Of a stretch of 64,000 bases of DNA, positions 1 to 11,370 are shown one piece after another. The position numbers and the translations under genes were made by a program. The DNA lies in contig JAECYW010000025.1 in NCBI GenBank assembly GCA_023014335.1, forward strand, positions 496,001-560,000. The letters run 5' to 3'. The notes below the pieces were generated by a model. The model was not told the DNA's origin and made no database searches. It was given only the letters and a program-made list of their open reading frames with translations. Source of the stretch: Galerina marginata. Its lineage: Eukaryota; Basidiomycota; Agaricomycetes; Agaricales; Galerinaceae. Within the stretch, counting starts at the first letter, position 1, and each line of letters begins with the position of its first letter.

Positions 1-2
1 GC

Positions 3-3000
3 TTCAAAATATACGTAGGAGAAGAAACTTGTGCCTCTCAGGCAACAAACCACCATTTCTTAGAGAAAGGACGGCCCACCGGTATCCAATCTTATGCATT
101 AGTCTCGGAAGAACCACCCGAAATTAATTCTCTAATTTTTGAAGCTTCAATAACTGATGAAGAGCTCAAAATTCAAGAGCTGGACAATATTGAAGCATTA
201 AAAATAGCCATTTCCGAGTCTTTTAATTTCTCAGAAGTCCAGACAGTGCCCAGAACCGCCCAGGAAAGCAAAATTACATTGGCTAGAACACCCTCGAACA
301 CTCCCGCGTCAACTCAGGAAATTAACAAAAATATACTCATAGACTCCTGGCCCTTCAATATGGATCAGTCAGCACCCCAAGGTGATCCGTCAGCATTATC
401 AAGTGATCCGACCACAAGATCAACTGATCCGTCAGCCAAATTAAGAAGACCGATCACAGGATTGTCTGATCCGTCAGCCAAATCCAAGGATCAGTCACCA
501 GACTGGGAAGGGACGCCACTTTCCGAGCAAATTAAGGGATTCTTACCGAATTCGGATGACAATAAACCTCCGGAAATAAGCCCCGAAGACCACGAGGCTA
601 CTGAAACAAATGGGGACGACAGCGAGAATGATAAAGAGAATATTCCGCCTGTCAAATCTAAATTTAGCACCCTGAATTTGTCAGCAACAGGCGCCGGAGG
701 CGGTCTGGAAGTGCTCAAAAAAGCGGCGGAAAAGATGAAAGACAACGAAAAAGAAATTAATAAAATATTAACAGAGCGAAATAAAAGGCCAGGAAGGAAA
801 AGAGAGCCCCTCGGCACTCTGTTCCCTCGCAAACTAGCCTTGCAAGACAATTTGAGAGCTTCCAGAATGCCCAATCCCACTTCCAATGAGCGGCTTGTCT
901 TTTCGAGCCCTCTAGAACCGCTATACCCGGCTGCCATGACAATCTCATCAAGTCAAGCACGCATCCTGTCACTTGATAGGAACCCGCAAGACCCCACAGA
1001 CATGGCGGCATTCCTTGACTTCCCAGGTGCAGTAATCACATATTACCGCGACAGTGAATTTATGACCGCAGAAGCGAATGTCCACGGATGTGCACACTAT
1101 CACGCTGAAGACCCTCGGCTTCCCGATATAGCCAAGCAACAGTTCATCAGCGATGACGAAGACGACGGCAGTGAGCTTGGACCCGAAGACGGCGCTCCCG
1201 CGGCATCTCACGCGCAGCCACCTGTCAATGAGCTTGACGTCTTGGCTGCGGTCGTGGCCTCCGAATCCGAACGTCCCACGTCAAAGTCCGGTAGCACCAC
1301 TGTGGAGTCCGAGAATGCCAACGCAGCTCGACTTTCTCCTCCCTCCGTCACTGTCCTCCCCTCTCAGTACTTTTGTATCCCCTCCGTCGAGCGATACCTC
1401 CCTGAGGCCAAGGGCAATGCGACCGCCCGACACTTCGCGTTAGGCTGCGAAGACGAGACGCCACCACCACGCATCTATGCGACGCTCGGAAACCTCGCCA
1501 GCATCAACCCACCGCTACCTCTCATTCCGATTTGGGAGTGGATTGCCGGCCAGCAGCTGCTAAACGACGTCGCCCCCGTCCAGCCCATCAACTTGCTGAA
1601 AGAACCGCACTTTCACTACTTCAGCCTGACGGAACGCCACGTCCTCATCGCCGCCTACAACTACTTCGACCGCGGACTCAAGATTCCCGCCTCCGTTGTA
1701 CCTAGGACGCTGCTAGTCGGAGGACACGTCGAGGGACATATTTTGGATAAAGTCAACTGGTGTCGGTGGGTTTGTATTCGTCTCCCACTCCTCAAAAATC
1801 TGTTCTGGTTTGCCGCTAGGTTGTGGCCTCACACTGTCTTTGGGCGTTTCCGCGGCCTCGAACCGACGTGACCAAGCGCCGCCACTCCCGACAATCTTCG
1901 AAAGCACTACCTGGACCTACCCCCCAACCGACGAAACGACTTCAACATCTTCCCAGATGCCCCGGATCGAGTCCAGGAGAAGGCGAATCCTGTAGGCAAT
2001 CCCCGCGTCCCAGTAGCCATCGCCAATCTTGTCATTCAGGCGACCTCTATCGACGAGGACACTTCCGCGGCGCCTCCGCCCTCTTCCGCTCAAGCTAACG
2101 AGCCATCAAGCACCTCGGAACCGCCGGCCCCCGAAGCTAAGTCTCCCCATCGCCTGCTTCATCGCATGCCTGCCTCCTCTGACTTGCAGCACTACCTGCC
2201 AGTCCCTATGGACATAACGCCCAGCCCCGACTCTTCCTCAGACGCCGACAACGAATACGAAGGGGAATTTGAGTACCCAATGTCGCCTCTACAGCTGCCG
2301 CTTCAAGGCTTCGAGCGCCTGACCACCTGCGACGACGCATACCACCCCAAATACGACACCCACGACGGCACTGGACACTATGAAATGGGGCCGAAGAGCG
2401 AAGGAGGAACCAGCATCGCCGATTCCGCCATGGTCAACCAGCTAGCCAGCGACGATGACATGTACGTCCCCTACCCTTCACCTCCACTCGTCGTTCGGTC
2501 TGTCCCCGAGACTCCTGTAGCCTTTCGACGCCGACATCCAGCTCAATCGCCGGTCCCCGGGGATTCGACCATCCTAAGTCGATTCCGCCCTCTTCTCGAA
2601 GCCGTCGCCCGACGATTTGCGGAACCGTCTGAGGCTACCCCAGCCAGTGATGACCCCACCGAACCTACGCATGATGCCCCTGCGCTCAACGAAGGGGAGA
2701 CGCAGCCCACCATGACTGAGGCCGCCACGGTCGATGATGTCAAGTCAAAATGGAGCGATTCCGACGACTCAATGCCAGGACTGCAGAGCGTCTCGGATAC
2801 TGACTCCGAGACATCGCTCAGCGTAATGTTGTCAACCAGCAGCCTGGCTTCATCGTCCAGCAACTTAGCCCCGTCGTCTACACGGGCAGTATATCATCTA
2901 CGTCGTCGGGTGGATACTACCCAACAACCCCAGGCTACGTCCCGAGTTCCCTCTCCTACTCTGTCTGATGTGAAGTATTATCCAGAAGATACCCCCTACC

Positions 3001-3596
3001 GCCGCCGCGTCGAGTCTCGCTTTGTGCGTTACCTCACCGCGTTCTCCCGTCAGTTTCAATTCTATTCTAACCTTATGTTCGGCGACCATAGGAGCCCACG
3101 AAACCCCTCCGCTCTTCGCCACGTCCTGTCAGCAGCCGACTTTCGGCACTATTTTTCGGAACACAGAAGCCATGAAGCCCTCGAGCTTCTCGTTGCACAC
3201 CAGCCCACTGGCGAAACGAACCGATGGCAAGCCCAGCTGCTGGGGCTCGTGGAGCTACGAAAGGTCATTGCCATCACTCTACTCCTTGCTGATGAACTCA
3301 TACAGACTTATGCCTACCCCGATGGGCTTCGAAGCTACGTGGCCGAACACCATGTCAGTGTTTGGCAAGGCTCCCTCTTTCAGCACCCCCTGCTCTACCC
3401 TTTCGAGCAGCAGTACCTGGCCACCCTCCAGCAATTTCTCTACGACTTTGGATACACCAAGGAATATGGCCACATCGACGCTATCCTCGGAAGGACCTTT
3501 CAGGAACCCGACGACCTCACTAATCTCACCAACCACATCCTCAAACGCATGGTGCTGCCTGTGGCCAACATCGGCCTGGAAAAAACCCCCCATTAG
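3..3596 (+). pseudogene. gag-like ORF of the gypsy element (5'-truncated by the window, one nonsense codon)
   Basis: This reading frame is open from base 3 and runs to a TAG at 3594-3596, broken only by a TGA at 1869-1871; the frame is the same on both sides. The protein is hydrophilic, rich in Ser, Pro, Asp and Glu, with short SDPSA-type repeats encoded around 360-490 and a more structured C-terminal part encoded from about 2950 to 3590. I see no CCHC zinc knuckle and no obvious aspartic protease. Its role as capsid-type protein is inferred from position upstream of pol. The TGA lies in an ACG-TGA context, one C-to-T change from CGA. Confidence 0.65.
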
Positions 3597-4266
3597 TACG
3601 TCATTTATGCTGTCACGAGAATCTTATCTGATCTGGGGCTACCCCAGGTCATCTCGTCGCCGGCTTCACCTCGTCGGGCTCTTAAGCCCTTGGTCACTGT
3701 CACATATTATCTGCGTCGCTGTCTTTTGCCTCATCTGTACCATAGTCCTCTCGTTTTCGGGATATGATGAACATTTTCTGATCCCATTGTCTTTCACTCA
3801 TCTTTTGTACATTACTATTTATTTGCTGACATTCTATTTATGGTCCAGACTCCAGTTTCCGCGGCTTCCTTCTGTCCTGTATCATCACCTTATGTACTAT
3901 CACTGGCCCAGCCTATTTATTCTGCTCTCGCTGTCCTGTAATATTTATTCCTCTTCCTCTTTTTATCTTCAATGTCTTTGTATATTTTATTTTACCTACC
4001 TTTCTTGCCCCTTCTTTTATTTTCGACGTTTTCATGTAGTTTATTTTATTCAAGGACCTTGCTATGGTCTTCCTGACTCCTTACCTCCCCTTTACTGTAG
4101 ACTGTTTGTAACACCAGGTGTACAACACGACCTCACGCTTTATTGGTCATTCCGAGAGGCCCTGACATGTCAGAAATATTCTAAGTTGACCTTAAGACAA
4201 GTCCAGCTTCGAAGATTTTCCCTGACTTCATCCCCAAGACCCAGAAGACTTACCCTAAGTCTACCT
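3597..4266. other. Pyrimidine-rich spacer between gag-like and pol frames
   Basis: This stretch is strongly T/C-rich on the plus strand. The pol frame happens to stay open through it (it is open from 3022), but the translation is a low-complexity run of Ser, Phe, Leu and Tyr that does not look like a protein domain. It could be untranslated leader or linker between gag and pol. I see no gene here. Confidence 0.4.
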
Positions 4267-6019
4267 ATGACCTTACTTAATGACCATCCCTATCACGACT
4301 TCAATGCTATCTTGTTCCCCGCGCCCCGCCATTGGAATAAAAATAGCACAACACCTCCAGTCACGAAATCCTTCATTGGACAATGCACACACCTTTCAGA
4401 CAGGCCATTAGACCATCACCAAATATTACAAGCTCTTTACGCCATCAAGAAAATACCTTGTCATCACGAAGCTATTTTTCGGCACTCAGAGATTGTCAGT
4501 TGCAACAACCAAATTCCCAAGTCACCGACACCCGAATCCATACTCAGTAAAGACGACCAGATACTTTGGGATGCGCCATTCACCCTGGAGGAAGATGATG
4601 ACATAATCTTCTGCCCATCGACAGACCAAGGTCACGAAGGCGCAAAGTTGGTGTTTGTACTCACAGCTTACAAGCGAGTCGATCAGAAGGTCCATCCAGT
4701 ATCGACCAATTTCCCACTGGACTGTAGAGTCACACATCAAATACCCAAAGACCCCTTGCTTACCCTTCCTTCATTACCAACTCGACCGCCTGATTTTATC
4801 CCCTCCTTAAAAATTAGCAAGACCCGAATGGATGAATTAAACGTAAACTCCACCGGTTTCCTTTGGCCGGAGGAGGAAAAGCTATTCATGCACATTATGA
4901 AGCTAAATGAAGAAGGAATTGCTTTTGAAGACATAGAAAGAGGGACCTTCAAGGAGACGTATTTCTCACCATACATAATTCCGACAGTACCGCATACACC
5001 ATGGGAAGAAAAGAACATTCCAATACCTCCAGGCCTAAAAGACAAAATCATGGCAGTCCTGAAACTCAAAATAGATGCAGACGTATACGAACAGAGTCAG
5101 TCTTCCTACCGTTCAAAATGGTTCTGGGTATTAAAGAAAAACGGAAAACTCCGAATTGTACATGACCTACAGCAACTAAACTCAATCACTATTAGGGACG
5201 CAGGATTACTACCCATTGTAGATGATTTTGTCGAAGGCTTTGCAGGACATCAATGCTACACGGTCTTTGATTTGTTTTGGGGATTTGATGCACAAAAAAT
5301 TCACCCCATAAGCCGCGAATTGACAGCCTTCATGACGCCACTGGGATTACTCCAGATTACCTCACTACCAACCAGATTCACCAATTCCCCCGCTGAGTTT
5401 CAGAAATGTATGGCCATGGTACTGCAAGATGAAATCCCCCAGGTAGCCAATATATTTATCGATGATCTTCCGATCAAAGGACCCAAGACTCAATACCTTC
5501 AAGATGATGGGACCCCTGAAGTCATAGAAGGAAATAAAGGGATACGACGCTTCATTTGGGAACATGCCCAAGATGTCCATCGCGTTATGCATCGCGTCAA
5601 GTCAGCAGGAGCCACCTTTGCCTCTAATAAAGCTCAAATATGCCTTCCAGAAGTACTTATAGTAGGGCAGAGATGCAATTCAAATGGACGAGAGCCTGAC
5701 AAGGCCAAAGTCAGCAAAGTCCTAGATTGGCCACCGCTTAAAGACGCTCATGAAGTCCGCCACTTCTTAGGCCTATGTGGAACCATGTGCGTATGGATTC
5801 CCAACTACTCCTTAGTCGTCAGACCCTTATCGGAATTATATCACAAGAATCAAGAATTTATTTGGGATGAACATCGCCAAGAAGCATTTTGACAAATCAA
5901 ACACTACATCACATCGGCCCCAGCCTTAATGCCAATTGACTACAATTCCGATCGCCCAGTCATCCTTTCAGTAGACTCAAGTCAAGAAGCTGCTGGAATG
6001 ATATTATCGCAAATAGACG
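4267..6019 (+). pseudogene. pol: Gypsy pol, N-terminal part: reverse transcriptase and start of RNase H
   Basis: Reverse transcriptase motifs are clear: YRSKWFWVLKKNGKLRIVHDL (encoded about 5110-5170), TVFDLFWGFDA, TPLG, and the catalytic FIDDLPIKG at about 5455-5480, followed by the connection region with FLGLCGT and the start of RNase H (SVDSSQEAAG). The start at 4267 is the first ATG upstream of recognisable sequence; the true start is uncertain because the frame is open further left. A TGA at 5890-5892 interrupts the frame and is one CpG transition from CGA. The usual LPMG motif reads LPTR, another sign of decay. The frame ends where a fold-back element is inserted and resumes at 6791. 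Confidence 0.85.
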
Positions 6020-6790
6020 GACTGGTAGCTGCCAATTTAATCATTCCACTGTGGTAAGTGCCATAGCAAGAATCTGATATAAGGCCGGTAAAAGTTATGA
6101 TTTCGAGATCATTAATTTACTGGATGGTTTCATACTCATTCTTGCCCAAGTGTTTCATAATTCCTTGAGATTAAATCATATCTTTCTGAAAGTGATATCA
6201 TAACTTATATATGACGATTTCATATCTTTCTGGCAGGATTTCATTCCAAGTTTCTGTTTCATAACTTTTTTAGAGGCATTTCATTTTGCTTTATAGCTGT
6301 GAATTAATTATATAATCAGTGTACATACTCTGAAAATGCCTTATTTGTCATCATCAGCACCTGGTCTCTTCATATTTGTGCCTCAAATTGAAATTTACTT
6401 TAAATTGGCCCTGCATGCCAGCAGGGTACTTACCTAAGCCATTTGAACAGTCAATTTGATCTATTTCCAGATTTGGAATGGGGTATATCATTAAATATTT
6501 GCCTGTGGATTTATGAAATCCATAATGATTTGAAAAAAAAATGAAATTGTAATGAATTCCTACTGGAAAATTATGATTTCAGAATGATTTCAGAATGATT
6601 TTAGAAATGATTTCACTTCCAAAAAAATATGATTCAATCTCTGGGAATTATGAAATCACTTAGGCAAGAATGAGTATGAAACCATATGGTAAATTAATGA
6701 TCTCGAAATCATAACTTTTACCGGCCTTATATCAGATTCCTGCTATGGCACTTACCACAGAATGAATGATACCATTGGCAGCTACTAGTG
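6020..6790. mobile_element. 771-bp fold-back element (MITE) inside pol
   Basis: The two ends are long imperfect inverted repeats: roughly the first 190 bp match the reverse complement of the last 190 bp, including GTAGCTGCCAAT, GTGGTAAGTGCCATAGCA and GGCCGGTAAAAGTTATGATT. A 7-bp direct duplication, ATAGACG, flanks it (6013-6019 and 6791-6797). Removing the insert plus one duplication rejoins the two pol frames in register. The AT-rich interior is built from repeated ATGATTTC/GAAATCAT words and has no ORF. The superfamily is uncertain: 7 bp, or 8 with one mismatch, would fit a hAT-like origin. Confidence 0.9.
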
Positions 6791-8614
6791 ATAGACGCAC
6801 AAGAAAGAAAGCAGCCAGCTCGATTTGGATCAATACCAATGAGTGAACGTGAATCCCGCTACTCTCAGCCAAAATTAGAGTTATTTGGACTCTACAGAGC
6901 ATTACGACATTGGAGACTACATATAATTGGAGTGAAGAAATTAATTGTTGAAGTCGATGCCAAATACATCCGTGGAATGCTCAATGATCCAGACCTACAA
7001 CCAAATGCTGCTATCAACCGTTGGATCCAAGGAATTATGCTATTCTCATTTGAGTTAGTACATGTCCCTGCCAAGAATCACAAAGGGCCTGATGCGCTTT
7101 CCCGTCGCGCACTGGCTGAAGATGAAGTAGCACAATCTGATGACGACAGTTGGCTTGACAGAATAGCCCTATTGACCTTCTTTCCAGGCTTACAGACCAG
7201 CGAGAATCCTATTGATCCAGACCAACCCTTGATTCTCAGCAAAGCAATAACCCTACCATCATGCCTTGCAGCACGCACAGCTCAAGAATCCATGCTAAAC
7301 AATATCCGACATTTTCTCAAGACCTTAGAATCGCCTATATTTACGGACGTCCAAAAGAAGCAACGCTTTCTTGCTAAAGCTACCGAATTTTTCGTCAAAG
7401 AAGATAAGCTCTACAAGCGGAATGGAGATCGACCGCCGTTGTTAGTAATATCCAGCCCAGAACAAAAACTCTCAATACTTCGCCAGGCACATGAAGAAAT
7501 GGGCCATCGTGGAGTCCATGCAGTCTATGAAATACTCTGACATCGCTTTTTCTGGCTGCATATCAGGGCCGATGTCCATCACCATGTCAAGTCCTGTCAC
7601 GAATGCCAAGTGCGAAGCCTAGTAAAGAATGAAATTCCACTAACAATTTTGACACCCGCCAAGCTCTTTTCCAAAATATATGTCAATATAATGCATATGC
7701 CCACCTCAGTCGATAAAAAGGTATGCATTGTAGCTGCAAGAGATGATTTATCAGGGACCTGCGAAGCCAAGGCCTTATCCAATAAGACAGCAAAAGAGCT
7801 AAAGACCTTCTTTTGGGAACAAATATATTGCCGCTATGGAGCCCCTGAACATGTCATAACCGACAATGGACCAGAAATCAAGGGAGTCTTTGGAATCCTG
7901 CTCAAACGCCTCAAAATCCCTCATATACGAATCACGCCATACAATCACCATGCCAATGGCAAGGTCGAACGTGGTCATTTTACACTATGAGAATCCATAC
8001 TCAAGTCATGCCAGACGACTGGAATAACTGTCGATCGATGGACAGAAACACTTGCAGAAGCATTATTTGCTGATCAGATCACAATTAGCCGAGTCACCGG
8101 ATTTTCGCCATATCAACTCCTCCATGGGACCGATCCTATACTACCCCTGGATCTAGCAGAAGCAACCTTTATGGCCGAAGGATTTCACCCCAACATGACC
8201 ACCAGTGAATTATTAGCTCTCCAAATGCGTCAACTTAGTAAACATCCTGATGATGTAGCCCGCGCTGCCCAGACATTAAAGAAAGCACGATTTGAGTCAA
8301 AAGAACAGTTTGAAAAACGATTTATCCGTCGCATGTCTCGAGAGACTTACAAGAAAGGCGAACTGGTATTGGTGCGCAACACCCAAATTGAGATGAGCCA
8401 TAATCGAAAACATAAAGTGCGCTATCTCGGACCTTATATAGTCACAGAAAGAAGTGTGAATGGATATTACTGGCTAAAAGAAATGGATGGTGCACTCTAC
8501 AAGCATAAAATCACCCCCAGCCGACTACTACCATATATTACACAGCAGCATGCATTCATGAAAAATAATGCTCGAGGACTTTATGACGATGACAACGACG
8601 ACGAAGAACACTAA
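6791..8614 (+). pseudogene. pol: Gypsy pol, C-terminal part: RNase H, integrase, GPY/F-type end
   Basis: The frame continues RNase H (ERESRYSQPKLELFGLYRAL), then the integrase zinc region (GHRG, later SCHEC), the integrase core with DNG near 7862 and KVERGHF near 7960, and a C-terminal GPY/F-like module (YLGPYIV near 8430). TGA codons at 7538-7540 and 7988-7990 break it, both one CpG transition from CGA. The first catalytic aspartate, expected just before MHMP at about 7690, reads Asn (GTC AAT), again explained by a CpG change on the other strand. The tail is acidic (DDDNDDEEH) and ends at TAA 8612-8614. The product cannot be active. Confidence 0.88.
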
Positions 8615-8783
8615 AGACCAAATTAAGACAGGGCCAGAGCGAACAATGAACCAGATCACATCTGCTAAAAATAGGATTGCTCCCGCTGCCCCTAACCGTC
8701 CAGAAAGTCGTACATCCCTGAGGATGACAAGCACAAACACACCATAAATATCTGTCCCTCCCAAGCCAAACCTTTCCTTGACA

Positions 8784-9860
8784 ATGTCGTCCTTCCCTCC
8801 CCGCCCATTACTACGGTCGCGTCGGAACATTTTTATAGAATCTGCCCCTGCACCACCTCTACAGCCTAAAGCCATTCCAACAATACCTCCACTTCCTTCT
8901 TCTGTGCTGCCATTGCCTGCAGCTTCCAGTACACAATCGTTGCGATACGTCAGCACCACCATCACAGAACCGACTCTCATACATGGGCCAATCGCACTTA
9001 TAAACCACATGCTTTCAAATATGCCTGCCGCGGCTACCGAATCCTCTGTTGACCTAACAACCCTACCTGAGGAACAAAGCGCTCTGCCAGACACGCTCAT
9101 AGTTCACTCACCGTCAACCGTGAAATCGGAATTAGCAACCCCATCGGAAGACAGACCACTCAGCCCGCTACCTTCTCCCATATCGCCAGAGAATTTACCG
9201 ACTCCAACCCAGTCAGAAAACGACTTCCCGATCTACAAAGACAACGACATCTTTCTCCAGGACTATGGTCGCAACCGTTTTCCACCATACCCCAGTGTCG
9301 CTTTCGAGGACGCTACTTCCTTCAACGGCCCGCACCGAGAAATACATCCCGGAATCTTCACTCCCTATGAGTTCGACAAGCTATGGGATCAGAAGATCTT
9401 AGCCCTACCATCCGGTGTCCTCACTATCGAGCCCGAAATGAAGTTTCGAGGGGTGTACTATCGGGTTATTCCAGAAGAAGGTTTCATTCAGACTATGATT
9501 AAACGGGGGACGCTCATCGCAGTCAGAGGACACGATCAGCCCAGCATCAAGTACATTGCCACCATCTGTCGCGCCCAGACCCCCAATCATGCCTACCTCC
9601 AGATTAATGCGTATAATGAGAACAACCACCTCATTATAGCCAACGACCGGGACTGGCCAACCTTATTACTCAAAGTCCCTCGCGAGTTCAACGGTATACA
9701 GCTTCACCCATCGCTCGAGCCATATTATGAAGATGTCGAGGGAGATGATTATTCAGATTCATGCATTCCATGGGTTGGTCGTTTTGTAGGTCGTCTTCTT
9801 GAAAATCATTGTTGTCGTCGCACCACTCTCCCTGCCATTCCGCTCAAATCCATTGTATAA
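8784..9860 (+). CDS. Third ORF of the gypsy element, unknown function
   Basis: An uninterrupted frame of 358 codons starts at ATG 8784, 170 bp after pol on the same strand. The N-terminal half is Pro/Ser/Thr-rich and probably disordered; the C-terminal half (from about residue 170) looks folded, with the stretch IKYIATICRAQTPNHAYLQI and the acidic YYEDVEGDDYSD near the end. I believe related mushroom gypsy elements carry a similar extra ORF, but I know no function. Unlike gag and pol it has no nonsense codon. Confidence 0.55.
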   Translation: MSSFPPRPLLRSRRNIFIESAPAPPLQPKAIPTIPPLPSSVLPLPAASSTQSLRYVSTTITEPTLIHGPIALINHMLSNMPAAATESSVDLTTLPEEQSALPDTLIVHSPSTVKSELATPSEDRPLSPLPSPISPENLPTPTQSENDFPIYKDNDIFLQDYGRNRFPPYPSVAFEDATSFNGPHREIHPGIFTPYEFDKLWDQKILALPSGVLTIEPEMKFRGVYYRVIPEEGFIQTMIKRGTLIAVRGHDQPSIKYIATICRAQTPNHAYLQINAYNENNHLIIANDRDWPTLLLKVPREFNGIQLHPSLEPYYEDVEGDDYSDSCIPWVGRFVGRLLENHCCRRTTLPAIPLKSIV

Positions 9861-10317
9861 TATATCTCGACCTCCTCTCATTCCGTGTCGCATACATTGC
9901 CGCCTTCAAAAGTGTACCATACTGACAGCATAGGCAGAATTTGGGTCGTCGGTCGAAGAAGTAAAATACGAGTCGCATAAATATAGATAGGAGTCCGCTG
10001 GAAGCGCGAAAAATCACAAGCACATAAGCTAAGACAGGCTCAGACCTTTGTGAAAGCTTGACGATCAGGCCAGGTGACCTGCAACCGGGGTCGGTTGTTA
10101 TCTTGTTTCCCGCGGATGTCATGCATGGACTTTGTTTTGAATAAAGTCCCATCAAGCTTGCACAAAGTCTGATCCAGTTGTTAAGAAGATTTCGGACAAG
10201 TCGTACACGCTGCCTTAGAGACAAGGCAATGATAAGCGCCCTATCAAATTCGATGCAGCATGCCCATTAAAATCGACAAATCAACATCACAAGAAGCTGT
10301 CCGATCCTGACAGGAAG
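9861..10317. other. Untranslated stretch between the third ORF and the 3' LTR
   Basis: No convincing gene. A minus-strand open frame of 126 codons (9844-10224) is present but shows no recognisable motif. The purine run just before the LTR (GACAGGAAG ending at 10317) is the best candidate for the polypurine tract. Confidence 0.5.
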
Positions 10318-10449
10318 TGTCACGACAGGCTTAATTTCAGACTCGACGATGCGACATCTGGACATCTAATCCTCCATTCATACATCCAAGCGCTTATTCA
10401 CTGTAATATGCGCCCACACACTCCTTATTAGTCATGTCATTAAATTCTT

Positions 10450-10690
10450 CTCGGCGCTTACTGATCCTACAGTGTGCTTATTCATCTTTTGTATTACTAA
10501 TCACCCAATTTGCTTACTGATCGGTCTCGGCACTTATTGATCCTTTCATTTTTATTACCAATCAGCCTCGGCACTTACTGATCTTCTCAGATTTTATTAC
10601 CAATCAGTCTCGGCGCTTATTGATCCACTCTTTTGCTTACCAATTTCTTACAAATCCACTTACCAATTGCCCTTGGCGCTTATTCACTCC
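10450..10690 (+). repeat. Degenerate direct repeats in the LTR upstream region
   Basis: The word TCGGCRCTTAYTGATC and close variants occur four to five times, at spacings of roughly 50-60 bp, interleaved with TTACCAATCAG. The repeats lie 70-300 bp upstream of the TATA box, where U3 enhancer elements normally sit. Confidence 0.6.
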
Positions 10691-10758
10691 TTACCAATTG
10701 TATTATTCAGCCAGTATTTTCATGTAAAGTTGCTTACATAGTACTGTATCTGGAAAGG

Positions 10759-10765
10759 TATAAAA
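10759..10765 (+). promoter_or_regulatory. Probable LTR TATA box
   Basis: TATAAAA preceded by a G-rich stretch, in the middle of the LTR and downstream of the direct repeats. Transcription of the element would start shortly after it. Confidence 0.6.
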
Positions 10766-11370
10766 GGGAGCCAAAATTCTGAGCAGAGGAGGGCATCTAG
10801 ATTATCCAGCCCCATTATCCAGATCACCCTCTTCTATTCAGCTCAGTTTGCTAGTAGATCCAGATATTTCCAGAGTGGAATAGTCTGCTAGCCAGCTTAT
10901 TATTTCAAATCCCCTTGACCTTGCCAAGTGCGTTGCTTGCAAATTCAAGGCATATACCCATTTACCACTTATTATTTTGCTGTCCGCTATCTTCGACGTC
11001 CTGCAAGAGCCAGTGAGTCATTATTGCTGCCAGTAAATTTTATCATCTGCGTTTTCTTTTCAATTTCGACATTGCTTCAGCTGCGCACGCACTGAGCATT
11101 TTTATTCTACTGACAATCATTGCCCCTGTCTTTGAGACTATTATCTAGAATCTACATTGAGCTACATTTAGTTCTAATTTCATATAGAATTATATTAGCT
11201 TGACCAGTAACTGCAGAGATTATTTTCGCTATTCAGCTACTCTCCGCACTTACAAATTTATCACTTGAACAAACAAACTAGCATTGCTAACGAAACCACT
11301 CGCACAAACTGGAATAGGCCAAAGCATAACCTTTCGCTGAAACCCAGGTAAACCAAAGTTTACGTTGACA

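Larger units (their letters stand above)
1..11370 (+). mobile_element. Ty3/gypsy LTR retrotransposon, right part, degraded
   Basis: The window opens inside the element, so the left LTR and the beginning of the gag frame are missing. What remains is a gag-like frame (3-3596), a pol frame (about 4267-8614, split by a fold-back insertion), a third ORF (8784-9860), a spacer and a 3' LTR (10318-11370). Domain order RT, RNase H, integrase and the FIDD catalytic motif mark it as Ty3/gypsy. The copy is inactive: gag and pol carry four premature TGA codons, the first catalytic aspartate of integrase reads Asn, and RNase H is interrupted. Sequence right of 11370 resumes the homology of repeat unit A, so the element inserted into that unit. 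Confidence 0.9.
10318..11370 (+). repeat. 3' LTR of the gypsy element (about 1,053 bp)
   Basis: The LTR is proposed to start TGTCACGACAGG at 10318 and end TTGACA at 11370, giving terminal TGTCA/TGACA inverted repeats. Three things support this: a short purine run directly precedes it, a TATA box lies inside it at 10759, and immediately right of 11370 the sequence becomes alignable to unit C (ACGTGGAGAGATGG against ACGTCGAGAGATAGG at 50396). The left LTR is outside the window, so the pair cannot be compared. Confidence 0.72.

Noticed and set aside
3022..4266. N-terminal extension of pol as a membrane protein
   Set aside because: The Phe/Leu/Ser/Tyr-rich translation comes from a pyrimidine-rich spacer overlapping the end of the gag-like frame; no family resemblance.
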